Assembly (NCBI RefSeq): GCF_039542385.1
Contig: NZ_BAABIA010000008.1
Span: forward strand, 62,001-126,000
From: Prosthecobacter algae
Lineage (GTDB): Bacteria > Verrucomicrobiota > Verrucomicrobiia > Verrucomicrobiales > Verrucomicrobiaceae
Direction of reading: 5' to 3'
DNA length: 64,000 nucleotides
The notes below the pieces were generated by a model. The model ran no database searches. It was not told the origin of the DNA and saw nothing but the letters and a program-made list of their open reading frames with translations. This document shows, piece after piece, positions 34,766 through 43,686 of the stretch (positions are counted from its first letter, which is position 1; the number at the start of each line of letters is the position of its first letter). Both the position numbers and the translations under genes were made by a program.

Positions 34766-35227
34766 TCAGAGGCGCTTGGACATCGCGAAATTAGGAGCGA
34801 GATGGCCTATAATCACATTTGATCGAGCTTCTGTGACGATGAACCCCCGTGACTCGAAGAATTCCTTCGCCGTCAGGCTGACATCAGCCGTCAGTTCGGA
34901 GAGGTTCATCTCGACCGCCTCGGATTCAATTCTCGCGAGCATCTTGGAGCCAACTCCTTGTCCTTGGAAATCAGGACTCACGTAAAAACAGTCCACGAAG
35001 CCATCCTCTTCGAGTTCTGCCATTCCCACAATTCGATCTTCGATGATCGCCACGAAAGGATTCTTCTGAATGCAACGCTGGCGCCACTCCCTCATGTCCT
35101 GATGTGCCGGAGCCCATCGGTTGAGCAGATCGGCATGATAATCGCGCGAATTGGATTCGTGGGTCGCCCGGAAATAAACGTCCCAGATGGCGCTCTCATC
35201 ACCGGGTTGGTATCGTCGAATCATCAT
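34766..35227 (-). CDS. GNAT-family N-acetyltransferase
   Basis: The product has 153 residues. The acetyl-CoA-binding motif is in FYVSPDFQGQGVGSKMLARIE (Q-G-x-G-x pattern), preceded by the VAIIEDRIVGMAELEEDGF strand pair. It is followed by a degenerate SLTAKEFFESRGF helix typical of the family. The target (small molecule or protein) is not predictable. There is no ribbon-helix-helix antitoxin beside it, so a GNAT toxin is unlikely. It lies just outside the protease-ATPase pair, in the same direction. Confidence 0.88.
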   Translation of the reverse strand: MMIRRYQPGDESAIWDVYFRATHESNSRDYHADLLNRWAPAHQDMREWRQRCIQKNPFVAIIEDRIVGMAELEEDGFVDCFYVSPDFQGQGVGSKMLARIESEAVEMNLSELTADVSLTAKEFFESRGFIVTEARSNVIIGHLAPNFAMSKRL

Positions 35228-35290
35228 GCAGCGGTTGGTGTCTTCTTGAGAGAAGGTTGTACTGTTTGCCTGGCATGAATGGCATCTTAT

Positions 35291-37693
35291 CTAAACGCGA
35301 ACGCGCTCTCGAATCCGTGAATAGAGCTGCACGAACTGGCCGGAAGTCTCTTCGATTCTAACTACCACGGCCAAGGGGATTAAACCTGAATTCATCCACC
35401 GTGCACGGATCGGGACTGAAACTACCAGGGTATAGTCATTCGTGCTCAAGCTCTCAACATGACGATTCCACTCGAATACATCTCGTTGAAGAGCACCTAC
35501 ACTCCTCCTATTAATACCGCTGATACCCTGAAATGGAGTCATGCTCTGTGAAGGTTTTACATTTTCTTCACCTTCCTCCAGCTGGTGTTGTGCCATAATT
35601 TCATCGGGAGAATTATCGCCTTCATATAGCCAAAACTTCAGTTCTGTTCCAAGATATTCTGTCACGCCCCATTTTTGAACTGGGGGTGCAGACGCGACAG
35701 TAACCGTGATTCGTTTCTTGGTAGGTCCGACAATACTGATTTCCGAAGGGATATGGAGCTTGAATATTACAGTCGAATCAGCCTCCACTTCTCCCTGCCA
35801 GTAGAGAACAACGGAATGCCCTTCGCACAATAAAGCCCGATCACTATTGGGACGGCCAAAGCCGGCCAAAGCCAGAACATCATTAGCTCCAATACCATCA
35901 GGAATATTAATGTCCCAAACCGATGATGCCACAAAAGCGCGAAGCAATGGGTTGCTTGGGTGAATCCCGAGCGACTTCAAATCACGTAAAATTTTAGCGA
36001 CATGAAAAGCAGTTCGAGGTGCTGCAAAGCTTGTACCATGATTGCGACACAATGCTGGAGTTAATTGGTTGCTGGCAACCACGACATTAGTACCCATGTT
36101 CTGCGCAAAAAATCCACTACTTAAATGTTGGACTAAACTGCCCCCATACTCCACCAGGTCCGGTTTAACTGAATTACCAAATCCAGGGCCTGACCGCGTG
36201 AATGGAGATGGTTGATCGATTTGAGCGATTATGCCATAATCTGCCCCTTGAATATGGGCAGAGTTTGCTATCGAACCACTTGCAATTGCTAAAACGGCGG
36301 GACCTGGGTCGTGTAACTTAGCAAGTGGATGGAGCAGATACTTCGGGTAGCCTGTATTATTATTATCACTAAGCTCCTGCGCTTCTGAAGCCGTAATGTT
36401 TCCTGTTATTGTGCAAAAAATCACATCATATTCTCTACTCAGCTGATCAATCGTGCGCGCAATCCATGCACTTCTAGCCACCTGTCGGCGTGTGGCCCGA
36501 CTCCAGATATGACCTATCATTTGGAAAGCCAAAACGAAAATCCGGACGCCTTTAGGCTGATACTTCTCAACGATTTCACGTAGAATATTCGACAACAGCC
36601 AAGCCTGATTCCTGCGATCTTGTGCCAGATCGTCATGGGCAGGAATGTCCAATTCACCCTGATCCGTCATAATTCGGGCACTAACAATCCAAGCCTCCGC
36701 AACATTAGATCCACCTTCATCAATGGCCAAATTATAATATGAGGCCAGTGAAGCGACACCTGACCCATGATTATATGGATCCTCAGTCGGTGACGCCCCA
36801 TAGACCCACGATCTGCTTTCATCAGCCTTTACAACAGCGCGCAGGAACGGATTTCCAGCCGCAACGCCACTATCAATCACACAGATAGTCTCGTCAGTTT
36901 CCTGAGGCGGACTCATACTGACCTTATCTACACTGAATTTTTCAAAGACCTCTTTAAACGTCTGAAATTTTGGTCGCAGATCGAAATGAGTTATAAGTCT
37001 CCACCATTTTCCATGTTCTACTAACTCCTGCAACTTTTCACCAGTGCTCCAGAGCATTAGTTTCGCCCCATCCTCTTGGAAGTCGCAGTCATAAACCGCC
37101 CCATGAACACCAGCAAGCGTCCGCCGAATTTCCGAAATAGTATCTTGAACTTCTCTGGTGCGCGATTTTTTTAATATCGCCTGACTGGAAACCTCAATTT
37201 CATAGATGACATGTTCTTGGGTGATTAAATCTCTGTAGCTTTGATGGAAAACATCAGAAAGCCGTTCCTTGGGATCTGCAATTTCAATCTTCTGAACTTT
37301 GGTTAGGACCCCAGGAGATTGAAGTATAGCTTTATTCTCTCCATCCTCTAATTGTTGAGCACGGTTGCCCAGCTTAACTAACTCCGTATCTCTGGGGGCA
37401 ACTAGACTTTCGTTGTCTCCAGGTTGTCCTACGAAGCAGAGGTCCGTGCCAGCCAAATCTTTAGAAGTAAGGTAACGGTCATGCTGGAGTTTCAAAATAA
37501 CAGCTCTCCGCTGCTCAAGTGAGAGGGTCCGAATGGCTTCCTTAACCGCTGTGACTTCTTGAATTAATCGTCTTGCTATCGCACGACGTTGCTCCGCAGG
37601 AATAGGAATGTATTTCGCAAAAGATTGCCGTTGTTGTCTACGGCGTCGAGTTTGAGGGGAGGAAAGCGGTAACGGCGGAAGTTCAGGGTTCAT
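35291..37693 (-). CDS. subtilisin-like S8 serine protease, IetS-like
   Basis: The product has 800 residues. The subtilase triad is visible as Asp in ICVIDSGV (about 274), His in NHGSGVAS (about 309) and Ser in HGTSFAAP (about 555). A 250-residue N-terminal region is basic and helical without a signal peptide, so the protein is cytoplasmic. The C-terminal 230 residues are beta-rich. Its ATG overlaps the stop of the AAA ATPase gene by ATGA. A cytoplasmic subtilase coupled to such an ATPase is the layout of IetAS, reported as a plasmid-incompatibility module and later as an anti-phage system. Base composition is visibly AT-richer than the flanks. Confidence 0.85.
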   Translation of the reverse strand: MNPELPPLPLSSPQTRRRRQQRQSFAKYIPIPAEQRRAIARRLIQEVTAVKEAIRTLSLEQRRAVILKLQHDRYLTSKDLAGTDLCFVGQPGDNESLVAPRDTELVKLGNRAQQLEDGENKAILQSPGVLTKVQKIEIADPKERLSDVFHQSYRDLITQEHVIYEIEVSSQAILKKSRTREVQDTISEIRRTLAGVHGAVYDCDFQEDGAKLMLWSTGEKLQELVEHGKWWRLITHFDLRPKFQTFKEVFEKFSVDKVSMSPPQETDETICVIDSGVAAGNPFLRAVVKADESRSWVYGASPTEDPYNHGSGVASLASYYNLAIDEGGSNVAEAWIVSARIMTDQGELDIPAHDDLAQDRRNQAWLLSNILREIVEKYQPKGVRIFVLAFQMIGHIWSRATRRQVARSAWIARTIDQLSREYDVIFCTITGNITASEAQELSDNNNTGYPKYLLHPLAKLHDPGPAVLAIASGSIANSAHIQGADYGIIAQIDQPSPFTRSGPGFGNSVKPDLVEYGGSLVQHLSSGFFAQNMGTNVVVASNQLTPALCRNHGTSFAAPRTAFHVAKILRDLKSLGIHPSNPLLRAFVASSVWDINIPDGIGANDVLALAGFGRPNSDRALLCEGHSVVLYWQGEVEADSTVIFKLHIPSEISIVGPTKKRITVTVASAPPVQKWGVTEYLGTELKFWLYEGDNSPDEIMAQHQLEEGEENVKPSQSMTPFQGISGINRRSVGALQRDVFEWNRHVESLSTNDYTLVVSVPIRARWMNSGLIPLAVVVRIEETSGQFVQLYSRIRERVRV

Positions 37694-38712
37694 CTTGAAT
37701 GGGGCTTCTTCCGCCGCATAGCGGCTGAAACTTTGTTTTGAAGGCGTCCCGAAGCAGCCGCAATTTCTGAAGCGGGGATCGAATCTCTTTCATTTAAAAT
37801 AGAACTCTTCGCGACTTCAAAAACCGCACGTTCCAGCTCAGCGTATGAACGTCCCGCCAAATTTTTCGCCACTGTTGGAAGACTTCCTTTTAGCTTAAGC
37901 CCGCTTGTCAGGTGACGAAGGAGTTTCAAACGCTCAGTCAGTGAAGGTAATGGAAACTCCACAACATCGTCAAAACGACGCCAAAGGGCCTCGTCAAATA
38001 GATGCGTATGATTAGACGCTAGAATTACAATGCTGTGTCTAGATGTGCATGCATCTAAGCCTTGGAGCAACGCATTCACAACTCTTCTCATCTCACCCAC
38101 ATCGTTTTCAGCATCTCGTGACTTGGCAATCGCATCGGCTTCGTCTAGTAGCAAAACCATCGGCGTCTGATCCGCCATTTGCAATACACGCTGAAGATTT
38201 GCGCCAGTTTCGCCTACATAACTACTAATTAAACTTGCAAGCCGAACAATACCACAGGGCAAACCCAGTTCGGCCGCAAGCCATTGAGCTGTTGCTGTCT
38301 TTCCGCAGCCTGGAGGCCCCCAAAAAAGTAGTTTTCTGCGTGGCGACAAGCCAGCCTCCGCAAGCTTATCTGATGCGCGGAATTCTAACAACACCTCATC
38401 CACCGATTTCTGAGTCTGTTCAGGAAACACAAGGGTTCGTTTCCTCATCTGAGGTAAAAAAGAAATAAGGCCGGGGCTTTGTCGTGTAAGGACAGAAACA
38501 GAAACGTTAGTCGACTGACCAGACCGTATATCTCCAGCTTTGCTGCTCACAGGTCTCAGTGCTTCACGGAGAGTTCTGGCTTCACTTGCCCGATTTTGCA
38601 CTGATAACGAGCGAATGATAGCCTCGGTATTACGACGAAAAGCATCATCATCGCGTCCCGCATAGGAAATGATCATGCCACGCAAATTATCGACGAGTTC
38701 AGTCAGGGCCAT
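37690..38712 (-). CDS. AAA ATPase, IetA-like, paired with the S8 protease
   Basis: The product has 340 residues from the ATG at 38712. A TTG at 38733 would add seven. An N-terminal helical region of about 110 residues is followed by one AAA module: Walker A GPPGCGKT (about 132-139), Walker B VLLLDEADA (about 187-194), sensor-1 Asn in LASNHTHL, and an arginine-finger segment ALWRRFDDVVEF (about 243-254). A classic small lid follows. AAA proteins of this type unfold or gate substrates for a partner. The translational overlap makes the S8 protease the obvious partner. It is AT-richer than neighbours, like the protease gene. Confidence 0.87.
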   Translation of the reverse strand: MALTELVDNLRGMIISYAGRDDDAFRRNTEAIIRSLSVQNRASEARTLREALRPVSSKAGDIRSGQSTNVSVSVLTRQSPGLISFLPQMRKRTLVFPEQTQKSVDEVLLEFRASDKLAEAGLSPRRKLLFWGPPGCGKTATAQWLAAELGLPCGIVRLASLISSYVGETGANLQRVLQMADQTPMVLLLDEADAIAKSRDAENDVGEMRRVVNALLQGLDACTSRHSIVILASNHTHLFDEALWRRFDDVVEFPLPSLTERLKLLRHLTSGLKLKGSLPTVAKNLAGRSYAELERAVFEVAKSSILNERDSIPASEIAAASGRLQNKVSAAMRRKKPHSR

Positions 38713-38816
38713 TTTGCTAGTTTTATAAGCCAAATTTCGCGAAGCCGCAAGCTCGTCGCAGTATTACCACAGCAGATGAAAGGTCTTCAAACGGTATTGG
38801 CTGTTCGATTCAGAAC

Positions 38817-39596
38817 TCACCCCACGACCAACGCATACCTGTCGCCGCGTTCTTCCAGTTCCACGGGGGCGCCGTAGATTTCGCTGAGGGATTCGCTGGT
38901 GAGGATGTCGGCTTTTTCGCCTTGGCTGTGGACTTGGCCATTCTTTAAAAGCAGGACGTGGGTGAGGCAGGGGAGGATTTCTTCCACATGGTGGGTGACC
39001 ATGACGAGGGAGGGGGACTCGGGCCAGGTGGCGATTTCGGCCATCCATTGGAGAAAATGCTCGCGGGCGACGGGGTCGAGGCCGGCGCAGGGCTCGTCCA
39101 GGATGAGGACGGTGAACTGGGCCATGAGGGCGCGGCAGATGAGGACTTTTTGGCGCTCGCCCTGGGAGAGGGTGCCCCAGAGGCTTTTCCGCAGGTGCGG
39201 GCTGCCGGTGGCCTTGAGCAGGGTGGCGGCCTGGCGCTGCCAGGCGGCGGGCGGGGCCTGCCAGAGGTTCAGTTTCGCCTCGCGCCCGCTGGCGATGACG
39301 TTGATGACGGGCTCGCCGGGCTCGATGAAGGTGGTGAGGGTGTTGGTGACGAGGCCGACGCGCTTGCGCACCTCACGCCAGTCGCTGTTGCCGAACTGGT
39401 CCTCGCCGATCTGGATGTCGCCGCTGGTGGCGGGTTCGTAGCCCGTGATGAGATTGATGAGGGAGGTCTTGCCACAGCCGTTCGGCCCCAGGACGCACCA
39501 GTGCTGGCCAGCCTGGACCTCCCAGTCGATGCCTTTGAGAATGCGGCGGCCGCCACGGACGAAAGTGGCTTTTTGAACACGTAAGACGGAGGACAT
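38817..39596 (-). CDS. ABC transporter ATP-binding protein (molybdate/iron-type YlmA-like)
   Basis: The product has 259 residues, a single nucleotide-binding domain. Walker A is GPNGCGKT, the signature is LSQGERQK (a variant of LSGGQ), Walker B is VLILDEPCAG, and the switch His is in VMVTHHVEEI. A C-terminal stretch of about 35 residues is unremarkable. No permease or binding-protein gene is adjacent, so its transport partner or soluble role is unknown. The isolated ATPase of the YlmA/ModF type is the nearest description I can give. Confidence 0.88.
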   Translation of the reverse strand: MSSVLRVQKATFVRGGRRILKGIDWEVQAGQHWCVLGPNGCGKTSLINLITGYEPATSGDIQIGEDQFGNSDWREVRKRVGLVTNTLTTFIEPGEPVINVIASGREAKLNLWQAPPAAWQRQAATLLKATGSPHLRKSLWGTLSQGERQKVLICRALMAQFTVLILDEPCAGLDPVAREHFLQWMAEIATWPESPSLVMVTHHVEEILPCLTHVLLLKNGQVHSQGEKADILTSESLSEIYGAPVELEERGDRYALVVG

Positions 39597-39765
39597 GAGC
39601 GGAGTCTGTAGCGCGGCAATCCGCAGGCTGCAAAGCGCAACGCAAGATTGAAGATCCGGCCATCCTGGTGCAAGGTGGCACGCGGGCTGCGCGTATTTTC
39701 CACCTCGATCAGCGTATTTTCCAGACGTTGAGAGTAGCCCGCTGCTTCATCGAACCCCCCCTCAG

Positions 39766-42700
39766 ATGACTTCCCAGACTCCATTTTTCCTCCGGCTCCT
39801 CGGCGGCAGTTTCGCCGTCGCTGGTTCTTTGGCCGCTGCTGCCGACACCTTCCCGCCGGAGCAGATCGAATTTTTTGAGAAAAGCGTTCGACCAGTGCTG
39901 GCGGAAAATTGCTACAACTGCCACGGCAGCCACAAGCACGAAAACGGCCTCCGCATGGATCTGCGCAGCGCCATCCTGCGCGGCAGTGACTACGGCAAAG
40001 TGGTGGAACCGGGCAACCCGGCTGCCTCCAAAATGATCAAGGCCATCAACCACGCAGCCGGCGTGGAGGCCATGCCGAAAAAGGGCGACAAGCTGAAGGC
40101 GGCCGACATCGCTGCCCTGGAAAAATGGGTGCAGATGGGCCTGCCCTGGCCGGAAGAGAAAGAAGTGGCCCATGGGGCAGCGAAGGCAGATCCCATGCAG
40201 CACTGGGCCTTCCAGCCCGTGAAAAAACCTGCGGGTACGGTAGATGCGATGGTGGCCACCAAACTCAAAGCAGCGGGACTCGACTTTGCCCCGGCTGCGG
40301 ACGCCGCCACGCTGTGCCGCCGCATCCACGTCACCCTCACCGGTTTGCAGCCTACTTATGAGGAGGTGAAGGCCTTTGAACAGGCCTCCGCCAAAAATGC
40401 CCAGGCCGCCACGGATGCTCTGGTGGGCAGGCTTCTCGCCTCCCCTGCCTACGGCGAGCGCTGGGCACGGGTGTGGCTGGATGTGGCCCGTTATGCCGAT
40501 ACCGATGGCTACCAAGTCGCGGGTAAAAACAACCGCTACCCTTATGCCTACACCTACCGGGACTGGGTGGTAAAGTCGCTGAATGACGACATGCCGTATG
40601 ACAAGTTTTTGATGTATCAGCTCGCGGCGGATAAGATGGTGCCTGCGGGCCAAAATGATCCCCATCTCGCGGCGCTTGCCTACCTGAATGTGGGGGACCG
40701 CTTCATCAGCAATAAGGACTTGCAGACCGATGACCGCATCGACGCCGTGACGCGCGGCATGCTGGGCCTAACCGTCGGTTGCGCACGCTGCCACGATCAC
40801 AAATTTGATCCCATCCCCGCCCGCGACTACTACGCACTCTACTCCATCTTCAACAGCAGCGAAGAGCCTGCCAATGAAGCCATGCCCATCATCGGCAAAG
40901 CCGCCAATGAGGCCGACATCAAGGACTATGATGCCAAGGTGGCTGCCATCACCAAAGAGGAATTGGACTTCAAAAAACAGGTCTATGATGAGATCCGCCA
41001 TCCAGAGCGCATCACCGAGTACCTGGCCTTTGCGCAGGAAGCCGCGACCATTAAAGATCGCAACACGCTGAAGGGTCGTGCAGGCCAGCTCAAGCTGCGC
41101 GACAAAGTGGCCGATCAATGGGGAGACTTCCTCAAGCGTCACGCCCTGAAGGACAAGCCACATCCGGTGATGATCGCGTGGAAAGAATTCGCTGACCTCC
41201 CTGCGGATCAGTTTGCCGCCAAGGCGCCTGCCGTCGTCGCGGCCATGATCAAACCCGAGCGTGGCCTGAACGCCGTACCACGGAATGAATTGGCCAAGCG
41301 CCCAGCACCCAAAAACTTCAACGAAGTGGCCGCGCTGTATGCAGACATCTTCAACACCTGCCTCGCGGGCAAAGAGCCGGATAATGCGGACTGGAAGCAA
41401 GTGCGTGAGATCCTCCAGACAGCCCCCAGCCCCATGTCTGTTCCGCTGGATCAGGCCCAGGTCTTCTTCACTCGCAAAGACCTCACTCAGATGGTCAAGA
41501 CCTCCAATGCACGAGTGAAATTGGAGACTGAACACCCTGGTGCCCCACCGCGTGCCATGGTCATGCTGGATAAACCCAAACCTGCCGACGTGAGCATCTT
41601 CATCCGTGGCAATCCGAGCCGCCGAGGCGCGGTGGCCCCACGCGGCTGGCTGACCATGTTTGGCGGCGAGATTTTCAAGGAAGGCAGCGGCCGCCTGGAA
41701 CTGGCGCAGAAAATCACTAGCAAGGACAATCCCCTCACCGCCCGCGTCATCGTGAACCGCGTGTGGGCCCAGCATTTTGGCAAACCTTTGGTTGGGCAGA
41801 CCAGTGACTTCGGCGTGCAGACGGACAAACCCGTGCAGCAGGACGTTTTGGACTACCTCGCCGCCACTTTCATGGAAGAAGGCTGGAGCCTCAAAAAACT
41901 GCACCAGCGCATCCTCAGCAGCCGCACTTACCAGCAGGCTGCTAAAGTCAGCCCTGAAAAAAATCTCAAGGATGCGGACAATGAACTCCTCAGCCGTCAG
42001 AACCGCCAGCGCCTGGACTATGAGTCCATGCGCGATGCCATGTTGCAGGTGGCTGGGGATCTAAATCCGTCTAAGATCGGGGGGCGCGCCCTGGAACTCA
42101 AGGACAAGGAGGCCGACAGCCGCCGCAGCCTCTACCTTTTGGTGGACCGGTATGAGCAGGCCACCGTGCCTGCCATGTTCGACTTCGCCAATCCGGACAA
42201 CCACAGCCCCATCCGGTACGTCACCACCGTGCCGCAGCAGGCCCTGTTCCTGATGAACAGCCCTTTCATGCAGCAGCGCTCCACCAAGCTAGCCGCTGCC
42301 ACACCCGTGAAAGGCAGCACCGTGGATTCAGAATCGGTGCAAGCCCTCTACCACCGCGTGCTGCGCCGGGATGCGCGCCCGGAGGAAGTGGAGATGGCGC
42401 AGCGCTTTTGCAATGACGCGGACGGCCTCAGCCGCCGAGCTGCTGCCTTTGTCTGGCGTTACGGCTGGGGCCAGGTGGAAAAAGATGCCGCCACGGGCAA
42501 GGTCAGCCTGGGTGGGTTTGAGCCCCTGCCCCACTACGGTAAGGTCGGCCAGAGCACCTTCCGCTGGACGCCTGAGAAGGTGCATCCTTCCAAGGAATTT
42601 GGCCACCTCTACATCGGCGCAGGCAATGGCCACCCGGGCCACTCCTGGCCATCGGTCATGCAGTGGACTTCCCCCTTTGAGGGCCAGAAAATCCGCATCA

Positions 42701-43080
42701 GCGGTGTCATCAAACGCGCCAGTGAAAGAGGCAACGGTGTGCGTGTCTGGATCATCTCGAGCCGCGCTGGGAAAATCCGTGAGGAGCTGATCAAACCCGC
42801 CAGCAGCGTGGACATCACCGCCGACCTGGAAGTCAGCCAGGATGAGGTCCTTAGCTTTGTCGTCGAATCCGAAAACAAAAACACCGACAGCGACAGCTAC
42901 ACCTGGGCACCCAAGATCGAACTTGTGGAGGCCGATGGCCACCTGAGCCCCATCACCCGTGCCGATACTGACTTCTGCGGTCCCGAAGGCTGGCCGATCA
43001 ACCGCGCGAAAGCCCAGACTCCTCTGGCCCAGCTTGCTCAGGTGCTCATGATGTCCAATGAGTTCCAATTTGTGGATTGA
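39766..43080 (+). CDS. PSD1-type protein: PSCyt1, DUF1549 and DUF1553 with an inserted domain
   Basis: The product has 1104 residues. A signal peptide spans about 1-26. A planctomycete cytochrome c domain has CxxCH in NCYNCHGSH (about 46-52). DUF1549 covers about 150-350 (ARVWLDVARYADTDGYQ, VGCARCHDHKFDPI, a second CxxCH). DUF1553 covers about 620-880 and ends normally at the very C-terminus (PLAQLAQVLMMSNEFQFVD). Between them, residues about 885-1070 are an extra beta-rich module (FGHLYIGAGNGHPGHSWPSV, KIRISGVIKRASERGNGVRV) resembling a carbohydrate-binding sandwich. Such proteins are secreted and associated with polysaccharide or extracellular electron roles that are not established. Confidence 0.9.
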   Translation: MTSQTPFFLRLLGGSFAVAGSLAAAADTFPPEQIEFFEKSVRPVLAENCYNCHGSHKHENGLRMDLRSAILRGSDYGKVVEPGNPAASKMIKAINHAAGVEAMPKKGDKLKAADIAALEKWVQMGLPWPEEKEVAHGAAKADPMQHWAFQPVKKPAGTVDAMVATKLKAAGLDFAPAADAATLCRRIHVTLTGLQPTYEEVKAFEQASAKNAQAATDALVGRLLASPAYGERWARVWLDVARYADTDGYQVAGKNNRYPYAYTYRDWVVKSLNDDMPYDKFLMYQLAADKMVPAGQNDPHLAALAYLNVGDRFISNKDLQTDDRIDAVTRGMLGLTVGCARCHDHKFDPIPARDYYALYSIFNSSEEPANEAMPIIGKAANEADIKDYDAKVAAITKEELDFKKQVYDEIRHPERITEYLAFAQEAATIKDRNTLKGRAGQLKLRDKVADQWGDFLKRHALKDKPHPVMIAWKEFADLPADQFAAKAPAVVAAMIKPERGLNAVPRNELAKRPAPKNFNEVAALYADIFNTCLAGKEPDNADWKQVREILQTAPSPMSVPLDQAQVFFTRKDLTQMVKTSNARVKLETEHPGAPPRAMVMLDKPKPADVSIFIRGNPSRRGAVAPRGWLTMFGGEIFKEGSGRLELAQKITSKDNPLTARVIVNRVWAQHFGKPLVGQTSDFGVQTDKPVQQDVLDYLAATFMEEGWSLKKLHQRILSSRTYQQAAKVSPEKNLKDADNELLSRQNRQRLDYESMRDAMLQVAGDLNPSKIGGRALELKDKEADSRRSLYLLVDRYEQATVPAMFDFANPDNHSPIRYVTTVPQQALFLMNSPFMQQRSTKLAAATPVKGSTVDSESVQALYHRVLRRDARPEEVEMAQRFCNDADGLSRRAAAFVWRYGWGQVEKDAATGKVSLGGFEPLPHYGKVGQSTFRWTPEKVHPSKEFGHLYIGAGNGHPGHSWPSVMQWTSPFEGQKIRISGVIKRASERGNGVRVWIISSRAGKIREELIKPASSVDITADLEVSQDEVLSFVVESENKNTDSDSYTWAPKIELVEADGHLSPITRADTDFCGPEGWPINRAKAQTPLAQLAQVLMMSNEFQFVD

Positions 43081-43124
43081 TTTCGTATTCTATTTCTCAC
43101 TCACACCCAAACCCGGAGGTCCTC

Positions 43125-43364
43125 ATGTCCATCGCCCACATTCGTGAACAGATCGCAGAACTCAGCTATGAAGAGCGTCTGGAGCTTTCCGAGTGGCTGC
43201 AGATCACGACCGCCGCCGAGGACGAAGACGAAGCAGAAGCCGCTGAACTGGCTCTGGCCGAGCAGCGGTCTGAAGAGCTTAAAACAGGGAAAGCCAGCCT
43301 GTTGAGTGAAGAAGAATTTTGGGCTGGCGTCCAACAAGCCAAACTGCAACGACGGGTTTCATGA
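43125..43364 (+). CDS. addiction-module antitoxin (TIGR02574-like)
   Basis: The product has 79 residues from the ATG at 43125, with a clear GGAGG 5 bases ahead of it. A helical N-terminus (SIAHIREQIAELSYEERLEL) is followed by an acidic middle (AEDEDEAEAAELALAEQ) and a short C-terminal segment with LLSEEEFW. That composition is typical of small putative addiction-module antitoxins paired with ParE/RelE toxins. Its stop overlaps the toxin start as ATGA, so translation is coupled. It sits between the PSD1 and DUF1501 genes. Confidence 0.8.
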   Translation: MSIAHIREQIAELSYEERLELSEWLQITTAAEDEDEAEAAELALAEQRSEELKTGKASLLSEEEFWAGVQQAKLQRRVS

Positions 43365-43663
43365 AAGTAGCTTATCACGAAGCCGCAAAGACCGACTATG
43401 ACGAGATCTTAACCTATCTTGAAAGCATTTCAGAACGTGTCGCAGATCAGTTTGAAAAAGAATTCCAGCAAACACTGACCAAGGCCAGAACTAACCCTTA
43501 TCACTTTCCTCCGTTAACCAACAGTTCAGACAAACGACGTGCTAATATCAAGAGATACAATCACCACTTCATCTACGAAGTGAACGAAATCGCTGATGAA
43601 ATTCGCATCCTGATTATCAAACACGACAAACGCCACCCTTCCCACGGTCTGAACCGTTCTTAG
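43361..43663 (+). CDS. ParE/RelE-family toxin
   Basis: The product has 100 residues from the ATG at 43361. The ParE/RelE pattern is visible: KVAYHEAAKTDYDEILTYLE, a long basic helix, and KRRANIKRYNHHFIYEV followed by IRILIIKHDKRHPSHGL, which matches the C-terminal strands and the positively charged end. Whether it targets gyrase (ParE) or ribosome-bound mRNA (RelE) cannot be told from these residues. It is translationally coupled to the antitoxin. Confidence 0.85.
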   Translation: MKVAYHEAAKTDYDEILTYLESISERVADQFEKEFQQTLTKARTNPYHFPPLTNSSDKRRANIKRYNHHFIYEVNEIADEIRILIIKHDKRHPSHGLNRS

Positions 43664-43686
43664 CCTCAAATTTAATTGTTCCCCCC

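Noticed and set aside
34766-35227. GNAT protein as the toxin of a toxin-antitoxin pair
   Set aside because: No ribbon-helix-helix antitoxin gene is adjacent in either direction.
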